Below, one piece after another: positions 13,180-22,700 of a DNA stretch of 64,000 bases. This DNA comes from a virus. The DNA is taken from positions 62,001 through 126,000 of IMG/VR virus record IMGVR_UViG_3300032298_001038; one strand, 5' to 3'. Positions within the stretch are counted from its first letter, which is position 1. Each line of letters opens with the position of its first letter. The notes beneath the pieces are model-generated. The model saw only the letters and a program-made list of their open reading frames with translations, made no database searches and was not told where the DNA came from. The translations under genes were made by a program, and so were the position numbers.

Positions 13180-13726
13180 AACAGTCGGCGCAGACAGGTA
13201 AGTACTTTTCTTCGCACCCCAACTCGACGGACGGGCCGGAGAGTGTCGGCTGGCCGTTGAGCAGTTTAAGGTTGAACACGGCTTTTCGCAAGCAGAAGTT
13301 GCATGTGGTTTTGACCTCTTCGATACTGTCGGCCAATTCCATGAGTCGTTGCGCGGCGGGGAAGAGTTGGCGGCGGAAATCGGTGCGTAACCCGTAGCAG
13401 ATCACAGGGACGTTGGGGGCTGTGTGGACGCACCGGTGCAACTCGTCAATATCGTGCGTGGTCAAAAACTGAACTTCGTCAACTAAGACGCAGGCAAAAC
13501 CGACGAGATCAGGCAGCATGAACGGGCCTACTCGCGGCACAAAACAGTCTGCTGGCATTTCTAAGCCGGCGCGTGTCTTAATGATATCTTTGCCGAACCG
13601 CGTATCGAGTTCGGGTTTGACGAGCAGAACTTTTTTACCCTGCTGTCGGTAGTTATGCGCCACGGCCAAAAGATTGAGCGTCTTAGCGCTACCGACCGCG
13701 CCGTACCGAAAATAGAGTTTAGCCAT
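13127..13726 (-). CDS. tdk: Thymidine kinase, type II (199 aa)
   Basis: ATP-dependent phosphorylation of thymidine to dTMP. The P-loop is GAVGSAKT at 9-16 (Ala replaces the usual Gly before Lys). The Walker B/catalytic motif is DEVQF at 83-87, the lasso-domain YGLRTDF at 111-117, and the structural zinc ligands are CNFC (142, 145) and CADC (179, 182). Length is typical for the family. With the thymidylate kinase at 25561-26238 the phage covers two steps of dTTP salvage. ATG at 13726 has no clear Shine-Dalgarno site. Confidence 0.93.
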   Translation of the reverse strand: MAKLYFRYGAVGSAKTLNLLAVAHNYRQQGKKVLLVKPELDTRFGKDIIKTRAGLEMPADCFVPRVGPFMLPDLVGFACVLVDEVQFLTTHDIDELHRCVHTAPNVPVICYGLRTDFRRQLFPAAQRLMELADSIEEVKTTCNFCLRKAVFNLKLLNGQPTLSGPSVELGCEEKYLPVCADCYESQHRSAGRSHPPANA

Positions 13727-13729
13727 ACA

Positions 13730-14233
13730 TTATGGGTAATTAAATGGAAAACTCTGTTCAGCGCCCGTACCGTTGGCAGTATACGTGCCGCTAAAAAGAA
13801 CACTATCGACGACAAATTTATCCGCTTCAAAATCAAATTTCCACTTACGCACAGTGACTGTACCGAAATTGCCAAAGCCGTTTTCTTTGGTGATTTTTAT
13901 GCGTAACGTATTTTCGCCTTCTTCAAAATCGTCTTTTTTTACTGATTCTTTTGTCACGTCACCACACGACTCGCCCTCAACCTCGTCGCTTGTGCTCCAA
14001 ACTGTACCTGCAAGTTTCATCTCAGGCGCCTTGTGCGCGCCAATGCTTTTATCGTTTAAATAAACTTCCCAGTCGTCGTCGGTGATTGAGTTAACGTTAC
14101 ACATTTCAATTGTGTACTCAAATTCATTGCAGCAGCACGGGTCGTCCTCGTCGGCGAGCACAAGCGGACCACTGCAACCGACAACGCGCAATCTAGGCCC
14201 GCAACACGCATTGATGACAGTGAGTTTGGCCAC
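13730..14233 (-). CDS. Hypothetical virion-associated protein (167 aa)
   Basis: Starts at a GTG (14233) because an in-frame stop lies just upstream. The N-terminal third is Cys-rich (ACCGPRL, DPCCCNEFEY). The rest has alternating beta-type segments (NTLRIKITKENGFGNFGTVTVRKWKFDF). It directly follows the LamG-like protein gene with 6 nt between, so it may be a tail accessory or adhesin domain. No family recognised. Confidence 0.7.
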   Translation of the reverse strand: MAKLTVINACCGPRLRVVGCSGPLVLADEDDPCCCNEFEYTIEMCNVNSITDDDWEVYLNDKSIGAHKAPEMKLAGTVWSTSDEVEGESCGDVTKESVKKDDFEEGENTLRIKITKENGFGNFGTVTVRKWKFDFEADKFVVDSVLFSGTYTANGTGAEQSFPFNYP

Positions 14234-14239
14234 GATTCA

Positions 14240-15397
14240 TCACGCCGGGTCTTCTGACTTTACGCCAAACTGAAACGAATTGATTTCAGCGACCGACCAC
14301 CGATCACTCGTTTCAGGATTGTCCAGTATGTATTCCGGTCCACGTGTTTTATACGTGTTGTCTGACATGACATATTTATCGGACAGATCGTACGTCGTTT
14401 CAGAACCCGATTTTCCGATAATACGGTACGCAGAAGCCAAACTGGCGTTTTTGGCTTTCGTGCTAATGCGCACAGCACCTACAAGCGTTCCGGGCGTCAA
14501 ACTACTGGCGTCAATATTTGCCCAATTGTACAGTTGTATTTGATTAAACGCACTTGTACGAATGCCGCTCGTATCTCCGTCGTTGCTATACAGTCGTTGA
14601 TAATTACCGGTGGAGAACCATTGGTTTGCGGTAACCGCGGCGTCAAAATTATCGCTATCTACCGACACGTTTCGCACAACGGTTTCCGGGCCAAGCCATG
14701 TGTTTTCACGCGTACCAGTGTTGTCGACAAGGTAGAGATCGTCGATATAGCAGCCGCTACTTGTATATTGCCGAATACGCCCGTTAACAAATTCGATTTT
14801 TGCGATATTGCTAATTGTTGTCAGATCAGTCTTTTGCAGCGAATTCGAATTAACCAGCGGCATGCCTGCAATATGCATTGCCAATGTGTTTGTCGCGCTT
14901 TCAATATCTAATTCGAATTCGAAATAAATCCATTCATTTATCGCGACGATTTGGCCATGATATTCGCCGCTCAAACCGGCGGTGTAAGTATCAACAATTG
15001 TGTTCGCTTGCACGACATTAATGTTAACGTCTGTACCGTACTCAACTTGTGAATTGCTACTTGTCGGTGTCGTGTCAAACGTTAACGTCAACACAAGAAC
15101 GTTTGAACTGTTATAGAAACGCAAAAATGGTCGACCGCTCGGGTACAGCGCGGTATCGCTGGTTGTTGTAACGTAATTGTGCAATGCAAAACCCAGATAA
15201 AGCGTTTTTGCGGAATGCGTGCCGATGTTTGTCAACGATAGCCGATAATCCAGCGCTTCGTCCCCGTAAAGGTGCATGGAATTAGGGCCGGAGCCGGAAC
15301 GCACGTTGCTGTTCAAACCCATATTCGTTGTGTTAGTAAGCGTCCAGTGATTTTCGTCCAGATCGCGGTTGAACCCGTCAAAGAAAATAATGGCCAT
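14240..15397 (-). CDS. Concanavalin/LamG-like phage structural protein (385 aa)
   Basis: ATG at 15397 follows TGAGG. A beta-sandwich N-terminal part (about 1-230) has the order I remember from phage tail proteins: IIFFDGFNRDLDENHWT at the start, a NEWIYFEFELDI strand and SGCYIDDLYLVDNTGTREN around 214-233. The C-terminal half is a second beta domain ending SFQFGVKSEDPA. The gene lies in the fibre cluster, so it is probably a tail or appendage component that contacts a surface glycan. Confidence 0.75.
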   Translation of the reverse strand: MAIIFFDGFNRDLDENHWTLTNTTNMGLNSNVRSGSGPNSMHLYGDEALDYRLSLTNIGTHSAKTLYLGFALHNYVTTTSDTALYPSGRPFLRFYNSSNVLVLTLTFDTTPTSSNSQVEYGTDVNINVVQANTIVDTYTAGLSGEYHGQIVAINEWIYFEFELDIESATNTLAMHIAGMPLVNSNSLQKTDLTTISNIAKIEFVNGRIRQYTSSGCYIDDLYLVDNTGTRENTWLGPETVVRNVSVDSDNFDAAVTANQWFSTGNYQRLYSNDGDTSGIRTSAFNQIQLYNWANIDASSLTPGTLVGAVRISTKAKNASLASAYRIIGKSGSETTYDLSDKYVMSDNTYKTRGPEYILDNPETSDRWSVAEINSFQFGVKSEDPA

Positions 15398-15408
15398 AGC
15401 AACCTCAA

Positions 15409-15741
15409 TTACGGCTTATAGGTCAACATGTCTATTGTAACGTTTGTGATTCGTGATTCGTTTTGCGGCCCGGTATACAGCAGCACGTCATGAACGTATT
15501 GCGTTATTGCGTTTATATTTTTTGTTGGGTCTAGGTAGGTCAACGTATTCACATTGAATTGCGTAATACGCGTCGAATTTTGGTTTTGGTTCTCGTAGAT
15601 TAATCTATCGATGACCAGTTGCGTAATGCGTGCGTGCGGTTTTGTTTGGTCCGTGTAGTCGAGCCTATCCAAACTCAGTTGCGTGAGGCGCGTTTCTAGA
15701 AAAGGCTCACGCGGCGTACGAAAACCTAAATGACCGCGCAT
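15409..15741 (-). CDS. Tandem-repeat virion protein (110 aa)
   Basis: The protein is built from five degenerate repeats of about 20 residues of the form R-I/L-T-Q/N-x-x-x-D-x-L-x-Y-x-(T/D/E). Examples are ETRLTQLSLDRLDY, ARITQLVIDRLIYE, TRITQFNVNTLTYL and NAITQYVHDVLLYT. Each looks like one strand pair. It overlaps the collagen-like gene stop (TAATG) and precedes the LamG-like gene. The repeats suggest a beta-solenoid or multi-blade structural element of the tail. It contains no other motif. Confidence 0.75.
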   Translation of the reverse strand: MRGHLGFRTPREPFLETRLTQLSLDRLDYTDQTKPHARITQLVIDRLIYENQNQNSTRITQFNVNTLTYLDPTKNINAITQYVHDVLLYTGPQNESRITNVTIDMLTYKP

Positions 15742-17594
15742 TATGGCACCAAATCACCGGTGAGAATCCACTGATTATCTGCGATCATAATTAACGTCGC
15801 TGTACTGTATGTATCGCGTAAGGTTGGCCCGGGTGTAGAGAACAGCGTGCAGCCAGAACCAGCCACACACGTTACAGAACCCGAACCAATGTTAATGATA
15901 TCTATGTTTACGCCCGGCAAAATTGTGGTGTATGGACTCGGGAATGAGTACCGTTGTGGCACGGTGATTGTAATGTTTGACGCCGAGTTGCACAGGAGTA
16001 TTTTTCCCGCGTCACTCGCTACGAAAGTGTAATTAGCGCTGACATTTGTAAAACTTTGAGAAAGCGCAAAATTACCTTGAGGTCCGGCAGCGCCGCTTGG
16101 GCCTGTCGGACCTGTTGCGCCGCCGGGCAAACCCTGCGGGCCGGTCTCGCCCTGTGGGCCTGTTGCGCCTGACGGGCCAGCGGGACCTGTGGCGCCAGTT
16201 ATACCGATACCAGTCGCACCACGCAGCCCGGCTGTACCTTGCGGCCCGGTTGGTCCCAAAGGCCCTGTTGGTCCGGTCGGACCAGAAACACCAGTCGCCC
16301 CTGTCGGTCCGTTTTCGCCTTGAATTCCGTCTTCGCCCTGCGGACCTGTTGGTCCGGACGGGCCGGTGGCGCCAAGCGGACCAATTTCACCTTGCGGCCC
16401 TGTAGGCCCGTCGACACCTGTTGGACCAGTTGAACCGACGACACCAGTAGCGCCTGTTTCGCCGGTTTCTCCTTGATCGCCTGTAAGACCAATTAGACCT
16501 GTAGGTCCGGTTTCGCCTTGTGGTCCCGTCGCGCCTGTTTCTCCAGTTGGACCTGTCGGACCTTCAATGCCCGTTGGTCCTGTCGTGCCCTGCAAACCAG
16601 TTGGACCTGTGGCGCCAGATGGTCCTGTTGCGCCAGTTGGACCGGCAATGCCTTGTGGTCCCTGCTCGCCCTGCGGGCCTTCGCTGCCGTTTGTACCCGG
16701 CAAACCCTGCGCGCCCGTGGCGCCTTGAATGCCCGTTGCCCCAGTCGGCCCGGGAATACCGGTCACACCAGTCGCGCCGGTAGCGCCCTGCTCGCCGGTG
16801 TCGCCCGTCAAACCTGTGGCGCCCGTGGCGCCGTCAACACCTGTTGCGCCTGTCGGACCTTCTATACCCGTTGCGCCGCGAAGGCCAGACGCACCTGTCG
16901 GGCCGACGGGTCCATCAACACCTGTTGCGCCTGTTGCACCAGCGCCGCCTTGTACGCCCGAAGCGCCGGTCGCACCTACCGGGCCGAAAGGACCAACCGC
17001 GCCTGTCGCGCCGATTTGACCCATAGGCCCTGTTGCGCCAGTGGGGCCTGTCGTGCCTCGTGGGCCAGTAGGGCCTGTAGTTCCTTGTGTGCCAGTTACA
17101 CCCGTTGCGCCAATGACGCCTGTTGAGCCGGTTACACCTTGCGGACCCGTCGCGCCTGTAATACCTGCGGCGCCAGTAGACCCTTGAATACCAGTCGCGC
17201 CAGTTGCGCCTGTTAAACCTTTTGTACCTTGCGGCCCAGTCGCGCCGCTGGCGCCCATCGGGCCAACCATGCCAGTAACGCCGACAGCGCCGCTTGGCCC
17301 GACAGCGCCTGTAGCGCCCTGCGGTCCCGTGGCGCCACGTACGCCGGTCGCACCGACGCCGATAATCTCCGCGGGAATCTGCGCGACGGGGACTTTACCG
17401 TCGCTGCCAAGGCTCGCGACGCCATTGGGTTGGCCGCGATCGCCCCACGTCAGCGCGCCTAAAATATCTAAAAGGCGACCAACCGTGGTTTTTTTAGTTA
17501 TCGGCGGTTGTGCCTGTTGATCGACAATCGCCAGTAGGTCATCGCGATTCGGCGAATCTTTCAGCGGCAGATCGGATATGCGTTTTTTGGCCAT
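15741..17594 (-). CDS. Collagen-like tail fibre (617 aa)
   Basis: Residues 1-75 form an N-terminal attachment module ([24 protein letters not shown] ... [17 protein letters not shown]) shared with the 77-aa protein at 23955-24188. About 420 residues of Gly-x-y repeats (GATG, GPTG, GPQG) follow, predicted as a collagen-type triple helix. The C-terminal domain (about 505-617) is beta-rich and non-repetitive. The trimeric rod suggests a long fibre with a receptor-binding or trimerisation tip. ATG at 17594. The AT-rich gap and terminator upstream make this the probable first gene of the lower tail operon. Confidence 0.9.
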   Translation of the reverse strand: MAKKRISDLPLKDSPNRDDLLAIVDQQAQPPITKKTTVGRLLDILGALTWGDRGQPNGVASLGSDGKVPVAQIPAEIIGVGATGVRGATGPQGATGAVGPSGAVGVTGMVGPMGASGATGPQGTKGLTGATGATGIQGSTGAAGITGATGPQGVTGSTGVIGATGVTGTQGTTGPTGPRGTTGPTGATGPMGQIGATGAVGPFGPVGATGASGVQGGAGATGATGVDGPVGPTGASGLRGATGIEGPTGATGVDGATGATGLTGDTGEQGATGATGVTGIPGPTGATGIQGATGAQGLPGTNGSEGPQGEQGPQGIAGPTGATGPSGATGPTGLQGTTGPTGIEGPTGPTGETGATGPQGETGPTGLIGLTGDQGETGETGATGVVGSTGPTGVDGPTGPQGEIGPLGATGPSGPTGPQGEDGIQGENGPTGATGVSGPTGPTGPLGPTGPQGTAGLRGATGIGITGATGPAGPSGATGPQGETGPQGLPGGATGPTGPSGAAGPQGNFALSQSFTNVSANYTFVASDAGKILLCNSASNITITVPQRYSFPSPYTTILPGVNIDIINIGSGSVTCVAGSGCTLFSTPGPTLRDTYSTATLIMIADNQWILTGDLVP

Positions 17595-17671
17595 AGGCTA
17601 TTCTCGCAGCAAAGAGTTTCTGCCTCATAAAATAGCATATTTTGAACACTCAATCCACTTGCCTTATTTGT
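17595..17671 (-). promoter_or_regulatory. AT-rich gap, probable promoter for the collagen-fibre operon
   Basis: Between the terminator at 17672-17713 and the fibre ATG is an AT-rich stretch with several overlapping -10-like hexamers (TATGCT, TTATGA) and a TTGAGT. I cannot pick one pair with confidence. The CTAAAT-N16-GCATAT motif is absent. Confidence 0.3.
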
Positions 17672-17713
17672 AAAAAACAAACGCCTACCCGCCAAATAAA
17701 TGACGGGTAGGCG
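17672..17713 (-). terminator. Intrinsic terminator after gene 17752-18105
   Basis: Minus-strand stem CGCCTACCCG/CGGGTAGGCG (17713-17704 with 17691-17682), 12-nt loop, followed by TTTGTTTTTT. Confidence 0.85.
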
Positions 17714-17751
17714 CTGTAATAAACGATAAAGCCGATTAAACGCTGAAAATA

Positions 17752-18105
17752 TCAGCCGTTGTTGGCCGGCGCCGGTTCGACCGGATCGACAGCCGTCACC
17801 GTGCCGTCGTTGTTGTACGAAAACTCGCCAACAACAGCGGCGCCCGGGGCAATCGCTTCAGCCTTGACCGTAGCCAGCAGCGCGCCGATCTTGCCATGAA
17901 GTTCAAACACTTCCTTGGCGTCGGTGCCGAGGGCGGCAGCGATCTCAGACGGCTTCACGCGGGGGTTCTTCCAAAACTGTTGTGCGCCTTGGTTGAACGC
18001 CTGCACGAGTTGCTGGAACGTCATGCGGGCCTGCTGCTTGAGTTGCTGAGCCACGCGGTCAGCAGCGGCGACTTCGGGAACCTGCGGATTATCAAGAACA
18101 CCCAT
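17752..18105 (-). CDS. Helical virion-associated protein (117 aa)
   Basis: Residues 10-60 are Gln/Ala-rich helices (ADRVAQQLKQQARMTFQQLV ... FWKNPRVKPSEIAAALG). A Val-Ala rich segment and an Ala/Pro C-tail follow. ATG at 18105 follows GGAG. I remember similar small proteins (QLVxxFNxGxxxFWxNPxxxPxEIxxxLG) among fibre genes of other phages, without a defined role. It is the last gene before the terminator at 17672-17713. Confidence 0.78.
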   Translation of the reverse strand: MGVLDNPQVPEVAAADRVAQQLKQQARMTFQQLVQAFNQGAQQFWKNPRVKPSEIAAALGTDAKEVFELHGKIGALLATVKAEAIAPGAAVVGEFSYNNDGTVTAVDPVEPAPANNG

Positions 18106-18159
18106 TGTTTAAATCTCCAGAGAAAAGGGCCACACGTGTGAGAACCAGTATACACAATT

Positions 18160-18963
18160 CTATTTACGCCGCCAGACTTCCGCGTTGCTGTATTTCTGCA
18201 TAAGCGCCGGGCCAAGAATCTCAAGGGCTTTCTTCGGTACGGGCGCGACAGCCGGGCGAATTGTGTGCAAGCCCGGAATACGATGCACGTTGACATCGTC
18301 TTCTTTCGTGACCTGCTCTATGTTGACAAAGTTATGCTCAAACGGAGTCTCGCCCAAAAACTCATACACCCGCCGCATGGTCGGACCGGGGTTTTGCGTC
18401 AGGTCGTCAAACTCGACAAACAGCATGGAGTTGGCATAGCCGCGCGACAAGGCGTCTTTAACGCGGTTATAGGCAAGACCCACCGGCTGCCCTTGGCTAG
18501 CCCAGATATCGCAACGGCCGTCGAGCGTTTGGGCTTTGAAATAGTCGGCCTGCTCAAACGCCCACTGACTTTGCCCGGTAGACTTCCGCCAGAGTTGTTC
18601 GAAACTGGCAAGAATCTCAGCAACATCACGAACAGGGACAATAAACTTAGCCGGACCACCTTTGACGAACTCGACCATCTCGATGAGCGAAAGCCAGCCG
18701 CGGCCTTTGTCGACAATGATATCTTTGTCGGTGTTGTGATAAGAGTCTAGGGCGGCAACCATGACCCGTCGCAGTTGGTCGTAGTTGATACCTTCAGCCT
18801 GATGCTCGATCAATTTGTCCCACTGGTTGCGAATGTTGAATAAAACATCGTGGCAACCGGACGTAGCCGGGGACACATAGAACTTGGGATTCTGCGCTAA
18901 GATATTGCATAGCAGCGTGGACCCGGCGCGAGGCAGGCCGCTGATAAAGTAGTGCGTTTTCAT
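18160..18963 (-). CDS. Sulfotransferase-family protein (267 aa)
   Basis: The chosen start is ATG 18963 (MKTHYFISGLPRAGSTLL), where the family begins. GLPRAGST at 9-16 is the 5'-phosphosulfate-binding loop of PAPS-dependent sulfotransferases. IVPVRDVAEILASFEQLW near 110-127 is the region that holds the 3'-phosphate, and FVEFDDLTQNPGPTMRRVYEFLG near 205-227 is the third conserved block. It would transfer sulfate from PAPS to a glycan or protein. No PAPS-synthesis gene is in the window, so it would use host PAPS. Its place inside the fibre cluster suggests modification of a surface or virion glycan. Confidence 0.88.
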   Translation of the reverse strand: MKTHYFISGLPRAGSTLLCNILAQNPKFYVSPATSGCHDVLFNIRNQWDKLIEHQAEGINYDQLRRVMVAALDSYHNTDKDIIVDKGRGWLSLIEMVEFVKGGPAKFIVPVRDVAEILASFEQLWRKSTGQSQWAFEQADYFKAQTLDGRCDIWASQGQPVGLAYNRVKDALSRGYANSMLFVEFDDLTQNPGPTMRRVYEFLGETPFEHNFVNIEQVTKEDDVNVHRIPGLHTIRPAVAPVPKKALEILGPALMQKYSNAEVWRRK

Positions 18964-18995
18964 GCGGGCAAGCGTACACGACCCGACAAAAACGG

Positions 18996-19253
18996 TCAAC
19001 CCAGTTTTTCGGCGAGGAAATAACTGCCCGATTTGAGTCCGATTGACCCGCCGCCTACAGAACTAAACTTTGGAACGATGTACGTCTGGCTTCCCGAATA
19101 CAACAGGAACTCATGTGCGCCGAACGTGTATGTAGTGCCGCTCTGCATGTTGTACACGACCGTGGCCCCTCCGTCGGCTAACGAGTCCCACGAAACATAC
19201 CCACTGTCGTCGTATGAGTTGAGTCCGCCGCCGATGGCTCCGCGGGCTGCACG
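18996..19253 (-). other. In-frame open extension after a UGA stop (85 codons)
   Basis: Directly after the TGA at 19256-19254 the same frame stays open for 85 codons to a TGA at 18998-18996. The translated part (GAIGGGLNSYDDSGYVSWDS, YTFGAHEFLLYSGSQTYIV) looks like a genuine beta-rich tail domain with no ribosome site of its own. It fills an otherwise empty gap exactly. It is either a readthrough extension of the 160-aa protein or the remains of a gene split by a nonsense mutation. Confidence 0.55.
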
Positions 19254-19736
19254 TCACGCAAACGCCAGCGTAAACGATATGTTGCAATTCCCACTGCAAT
19301 CATACACCTCTACGGTATAGGTGCCATGCGAGAACACAAGTGTGTGGGTGCCATTGGATATGCCGAGAGGCGTGGCGTAGCGTTCATCGTCGTAGTTGTA
19401 CCCCGCCTGCGACCCATTGAAGGTAAATGGTGCCGAGCCGTAAATAATCATTATAGTGCTGCCGCCGGTCTTGGTAAGCGTCGCGGCGCTCAGCGTTTCT
19501 GCCGTTACGGTGAACGAACTGTATTTGCCGTTTACGCCCGAATATGTGAGCGGGCTGGCGGTAGAGCCTTGTCCGCTGACGGTGCCGCTCGTGCGGAACT
19601 GGTAATTACCAGTAGTGATGACAGGCACAGTGAGGGGAGCGACGGCCGTCCAGACCTCAGTTGTGCCAAGATAGACCTTGCTCGGCGTTGCATTGCCAAG
19701 CCGAAACGAGACTACATTCGTGTTGCCGATCTTCAT
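19254..19736 (-). CDS. Beta-rich tail-tip or adhesin protein (160 aa; possible readthrough to 18996)
   Basis: ATG at 19736 (MKIGNTNVVSFRLGNATPSK) with GAGG upstream, starting 12 nt past the end of the giant fibre gene. The N-terminal IGNTNVVSFRLGNATPSKVYLGTTEVW is a phage motif I recall from tail-associated proteins (I-G-x-x-x-V-x-x-x-x-LGxxxxxKVYLGxxxVW). A beta-rich domain of Ser/Thr/Gly follows. The product ends at a UGA (19256-19254), after which the frame remains open for 85 codons. Readthrough would give a 246-residue protein. Likely part of the receptor-binding complex. Confidence 0.8.
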   Translation of the reverse strand: MKIGNTNVVSFRLGNATPSKVYLGTTEVWTAVAPLTVPVITTGNYQFRTSGTVSGQGSTASPLTYSGVNGKYSSFTVTAETLSAATLTKTGGSTIMIIYGSAPFTFNGSQAGYNYDDERYATPLGISNGTHTLVFSHGTYTVEVYDCSGNCNISFTLAFA

Positions 19737-19747
19737 GCTGGCCTCGG

Positions 19748-22700
19748 TCAGTCGGTGATAACGTAGAACGTGCTGGCGTCCTTGGAAGCGAGCGCGTCGT
19801 ATTCGGCTTGCGTCAGGCTGACGATGTTGGTGATCTGGTCGGCACCGGCGATTCCCGTGGTGACGCTGGTGATCGCGCCGCCCGTGTAGGCTGTGGTCTG
19901 TGTTGTGCCATCGGGGAACGTAAGGCCGCCTGTGCCAGACACACCTACAATCTTGAGGTTGTTAACAAACGTGGTGTCCGCAGCGTCGGCTGTGATGGAA
20001 GAACCGATGATGTGAGCGTTTGATTGACTGTTGGTGTTGTTGCTCTGGCCGCCAAGAACCGAAGAATAGGCGCCGCTAGCGGTGTTGTCTTCGCCGCCAC
20101 TGATGGTGCTGCGGTTGCCGCTGGCGGTGTTGTTATAGCCGCCGACAACGCTGTAATTGCCGTTAGCGGTGTTGCTTCTGCCGCCGCTAACGGCGCTGTA
20201 GGCGCCGCTGGCGGTGTTGCCAAGGCCGCCGACGACGGCGCTGTAGTTGCCGCTAGCGGTGTCGCCGCTGCCGCCGCCGACGACGCTGGCGTAGCCACTG
20301 GCGTTATTTTGATTGCCGCCGACGAGGCTGGCGTAGTTACTGGCGTTGTTCTGTCTGCCGCCGCCCACAGTACCGTAGGTGCTGCTAGCAGTGTTATTAT
20401 TGCCGCCGCCGACGGTGCTGCGGTCGCCGCTGGCGGTGTTGTTATAGCCGCCGCTGACGGTGCTGTAGTTGGCGCTAGCGGTGTTCTGTCTGCCACCGCT
20501 GACGGTGCCGTAGTAGCCGCTGGCGTTGTTGTTCTGGCCGCCGCTGACGGTGCTGGAGGTGCCGCCAGCAGTGTTTTGATAGCCACCGCTCACAACGCTG
20601 TACAGGCCGCTGGCGGTGTTGTTTCTGCCGCCGCTGACGGTGCTGCGGTCGTGCGTGGTGGCGTTGTTCCTGCCGCCGCCGACTACGCTGGCGTAGCCAC
20701 TGGCGGTGTTTTGATAGCCACCGCTCACAACGCTGTAAACGCCGTAAGCCTCGTTATCAGTACCGCCACCAACAGTGCTGCCCACCTCACTGGCGGTGTT
20801 CCTCCCCCCGCTGACGGCGCTGTACAGGCCGCTGGCGGTGTTTCCCCGGCCGCCAAGTACGCCGGAGTATGTTCCGCTGGCGGTGTTTTCCCGGCCGCCG
20901 CTGACGGCGCTTCGAGTGCCGCTGGCGGTGTTGCTTTCGCCGCCGCTGACGGTGCTTCGAATGCCGTTGGCGGTGTTGCCTGTGCCGCCGCTAACGGTGC
21001 TGTAGTAGCCGCTGGCGGTGTTGGCACCGTTGACAGGCACAATGCTGTTTGACCCAGAACCGGTTGTGTACGGGCTGGACCCGCCGCCGGACGAGATTTC
21101 CCAGCGATTAGTCGACGTTGAGTAAGCAAGGGTCGCGCCGTTAGTAGCCGAACCGGCCCAGCCCTCTGAACCATACGGGTCAAGAATCCACGGAGACGTT
21201 GCGGCCGTCCACGACGACCCCATGTTGTCAGACTTCAGTACTTGATTCATGCCGGTCGGACTCGGAACAGAAGCAGAAGAAGGCTGTTCAGCCACCCACT
21301 GGTTCATCATGCTGTCCCAAGTCAGCACGTAACCGTCTGTGATACTACCTGCGGGAAAAACGCTTCCGGCTTCCCAGTTGTTATTTAAAGTATTCCACAC
21401 AAGATGCGGCGACGAACTAGAACCGCTGGGTAGGCTGCCAGAGGCGGCAGTGGTTTGAGTTGTGCCGTCGGGGAACGTGATGCCTCGATTGCTGTCCACG
21501 ATCTTCAGCGCATTGACGAATGTCGTGTTCGCAGCGTCGGCTGTGATACCAGAGCCGATGATGTGGGCGTTAGCGTTGTTGTTCGTACTGTTGTTCTGGC
21601 CGCCAAGTACGCTGGAATAGGCGCCGCTAGCGGTGCTGTTGTAGCCGCCGCTGATAACGCCGAAGACGCCGCTGGCGGTGTTGCCCCAGCCGCCGCTGAC
21701 GGTGCTGTAGTCGGTGTTGGCGGTGTTCTGTCTACCGCCGCCGACGGTGCTGATATACCCGCTGGCGGTGTTGCTAAAGCCGCCGCTGACGGTGCTGTAG
21801 TTGCCAAGTGTATCGTTGTTATCACCGCCGCCAACGAAACTGTAACTGCCGGTCGCGTTGTGCGAAAAACCGCCGCAAATAGTCGCCGCGGGGCCGTCAG
21901 CAAGATTAAATTGCCCACCGCATATCAGCGCGTGCGTACTACCAGTTGCCGAATTGTGACTGCCGCCATGTACGGCCGAGTAATTAACAGAAGCCGTGTT
22001 GTCAAAACCACCCCCGACGACGCTGGCGTAGCCACTGGCGGTGTTTTTATAGCCGCCGCTCACAACGCTGGAAACGCCGCTAGCGGTGTTCTGTCTGCCG
22101 CCGCCCACAGTACCGTAGGCGCCGCTAGCAGTGTTATTAATGCCGCCGCCGACGGTGCTGCGGTCGCCGCTGGCGGTGTTGGTACCGTTGACAGGCTGAA
22201 TGCTGTTTGTGCCAGAACCGGTTGTGTACGGGCTGGACCCGCTAGCCGTAGTCTGCGTTGTGCCGTCTGGGAACGTGATGCCTCGACCGCTGTCCACGAT
22301 CTTCAGCCCATTGACAAAGGTTGTGTCCGCAGCGTCGGCTGTGATACCAGAGCCGATGATGTGGGCGTTAGCGTTGTTGTTCGTACTGTTGTTCTGGCCG
22401 CCAAGTACGCTGGAATAGCCGCCGCTAGCGGTGTTGCCTGTGCCGCCGCTGACGGTGCTGGAGATGCCGCTGGCGGTGTTGTTTACGCCGCCGCCTACGA
22501 CGCCATAGCCGCCGGTTACCGAATTCGACCGGCCGCCCGCAACAACGGTATAGCCAGCCGACGCGCTCGACAAATTATTGGAGCCGCCGCCGACCACGGG
22601 ATACACGCCGCCCGCGGCTGTGTTGTTACGCCCGCCGCCGACAAAAGCACCGGTAGTGCCAGCGCTGTTGAGCGCGCCGCCCACCACAGCAGAAATGGCG

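Noticed and set aside
16097-17462. Plus-strand open frames over the collagen-like fibre
   Set aside because: They arise from the GGN-CCN composition of the Gly-x-y repeats on the opposite strand and have no ribosome sites.
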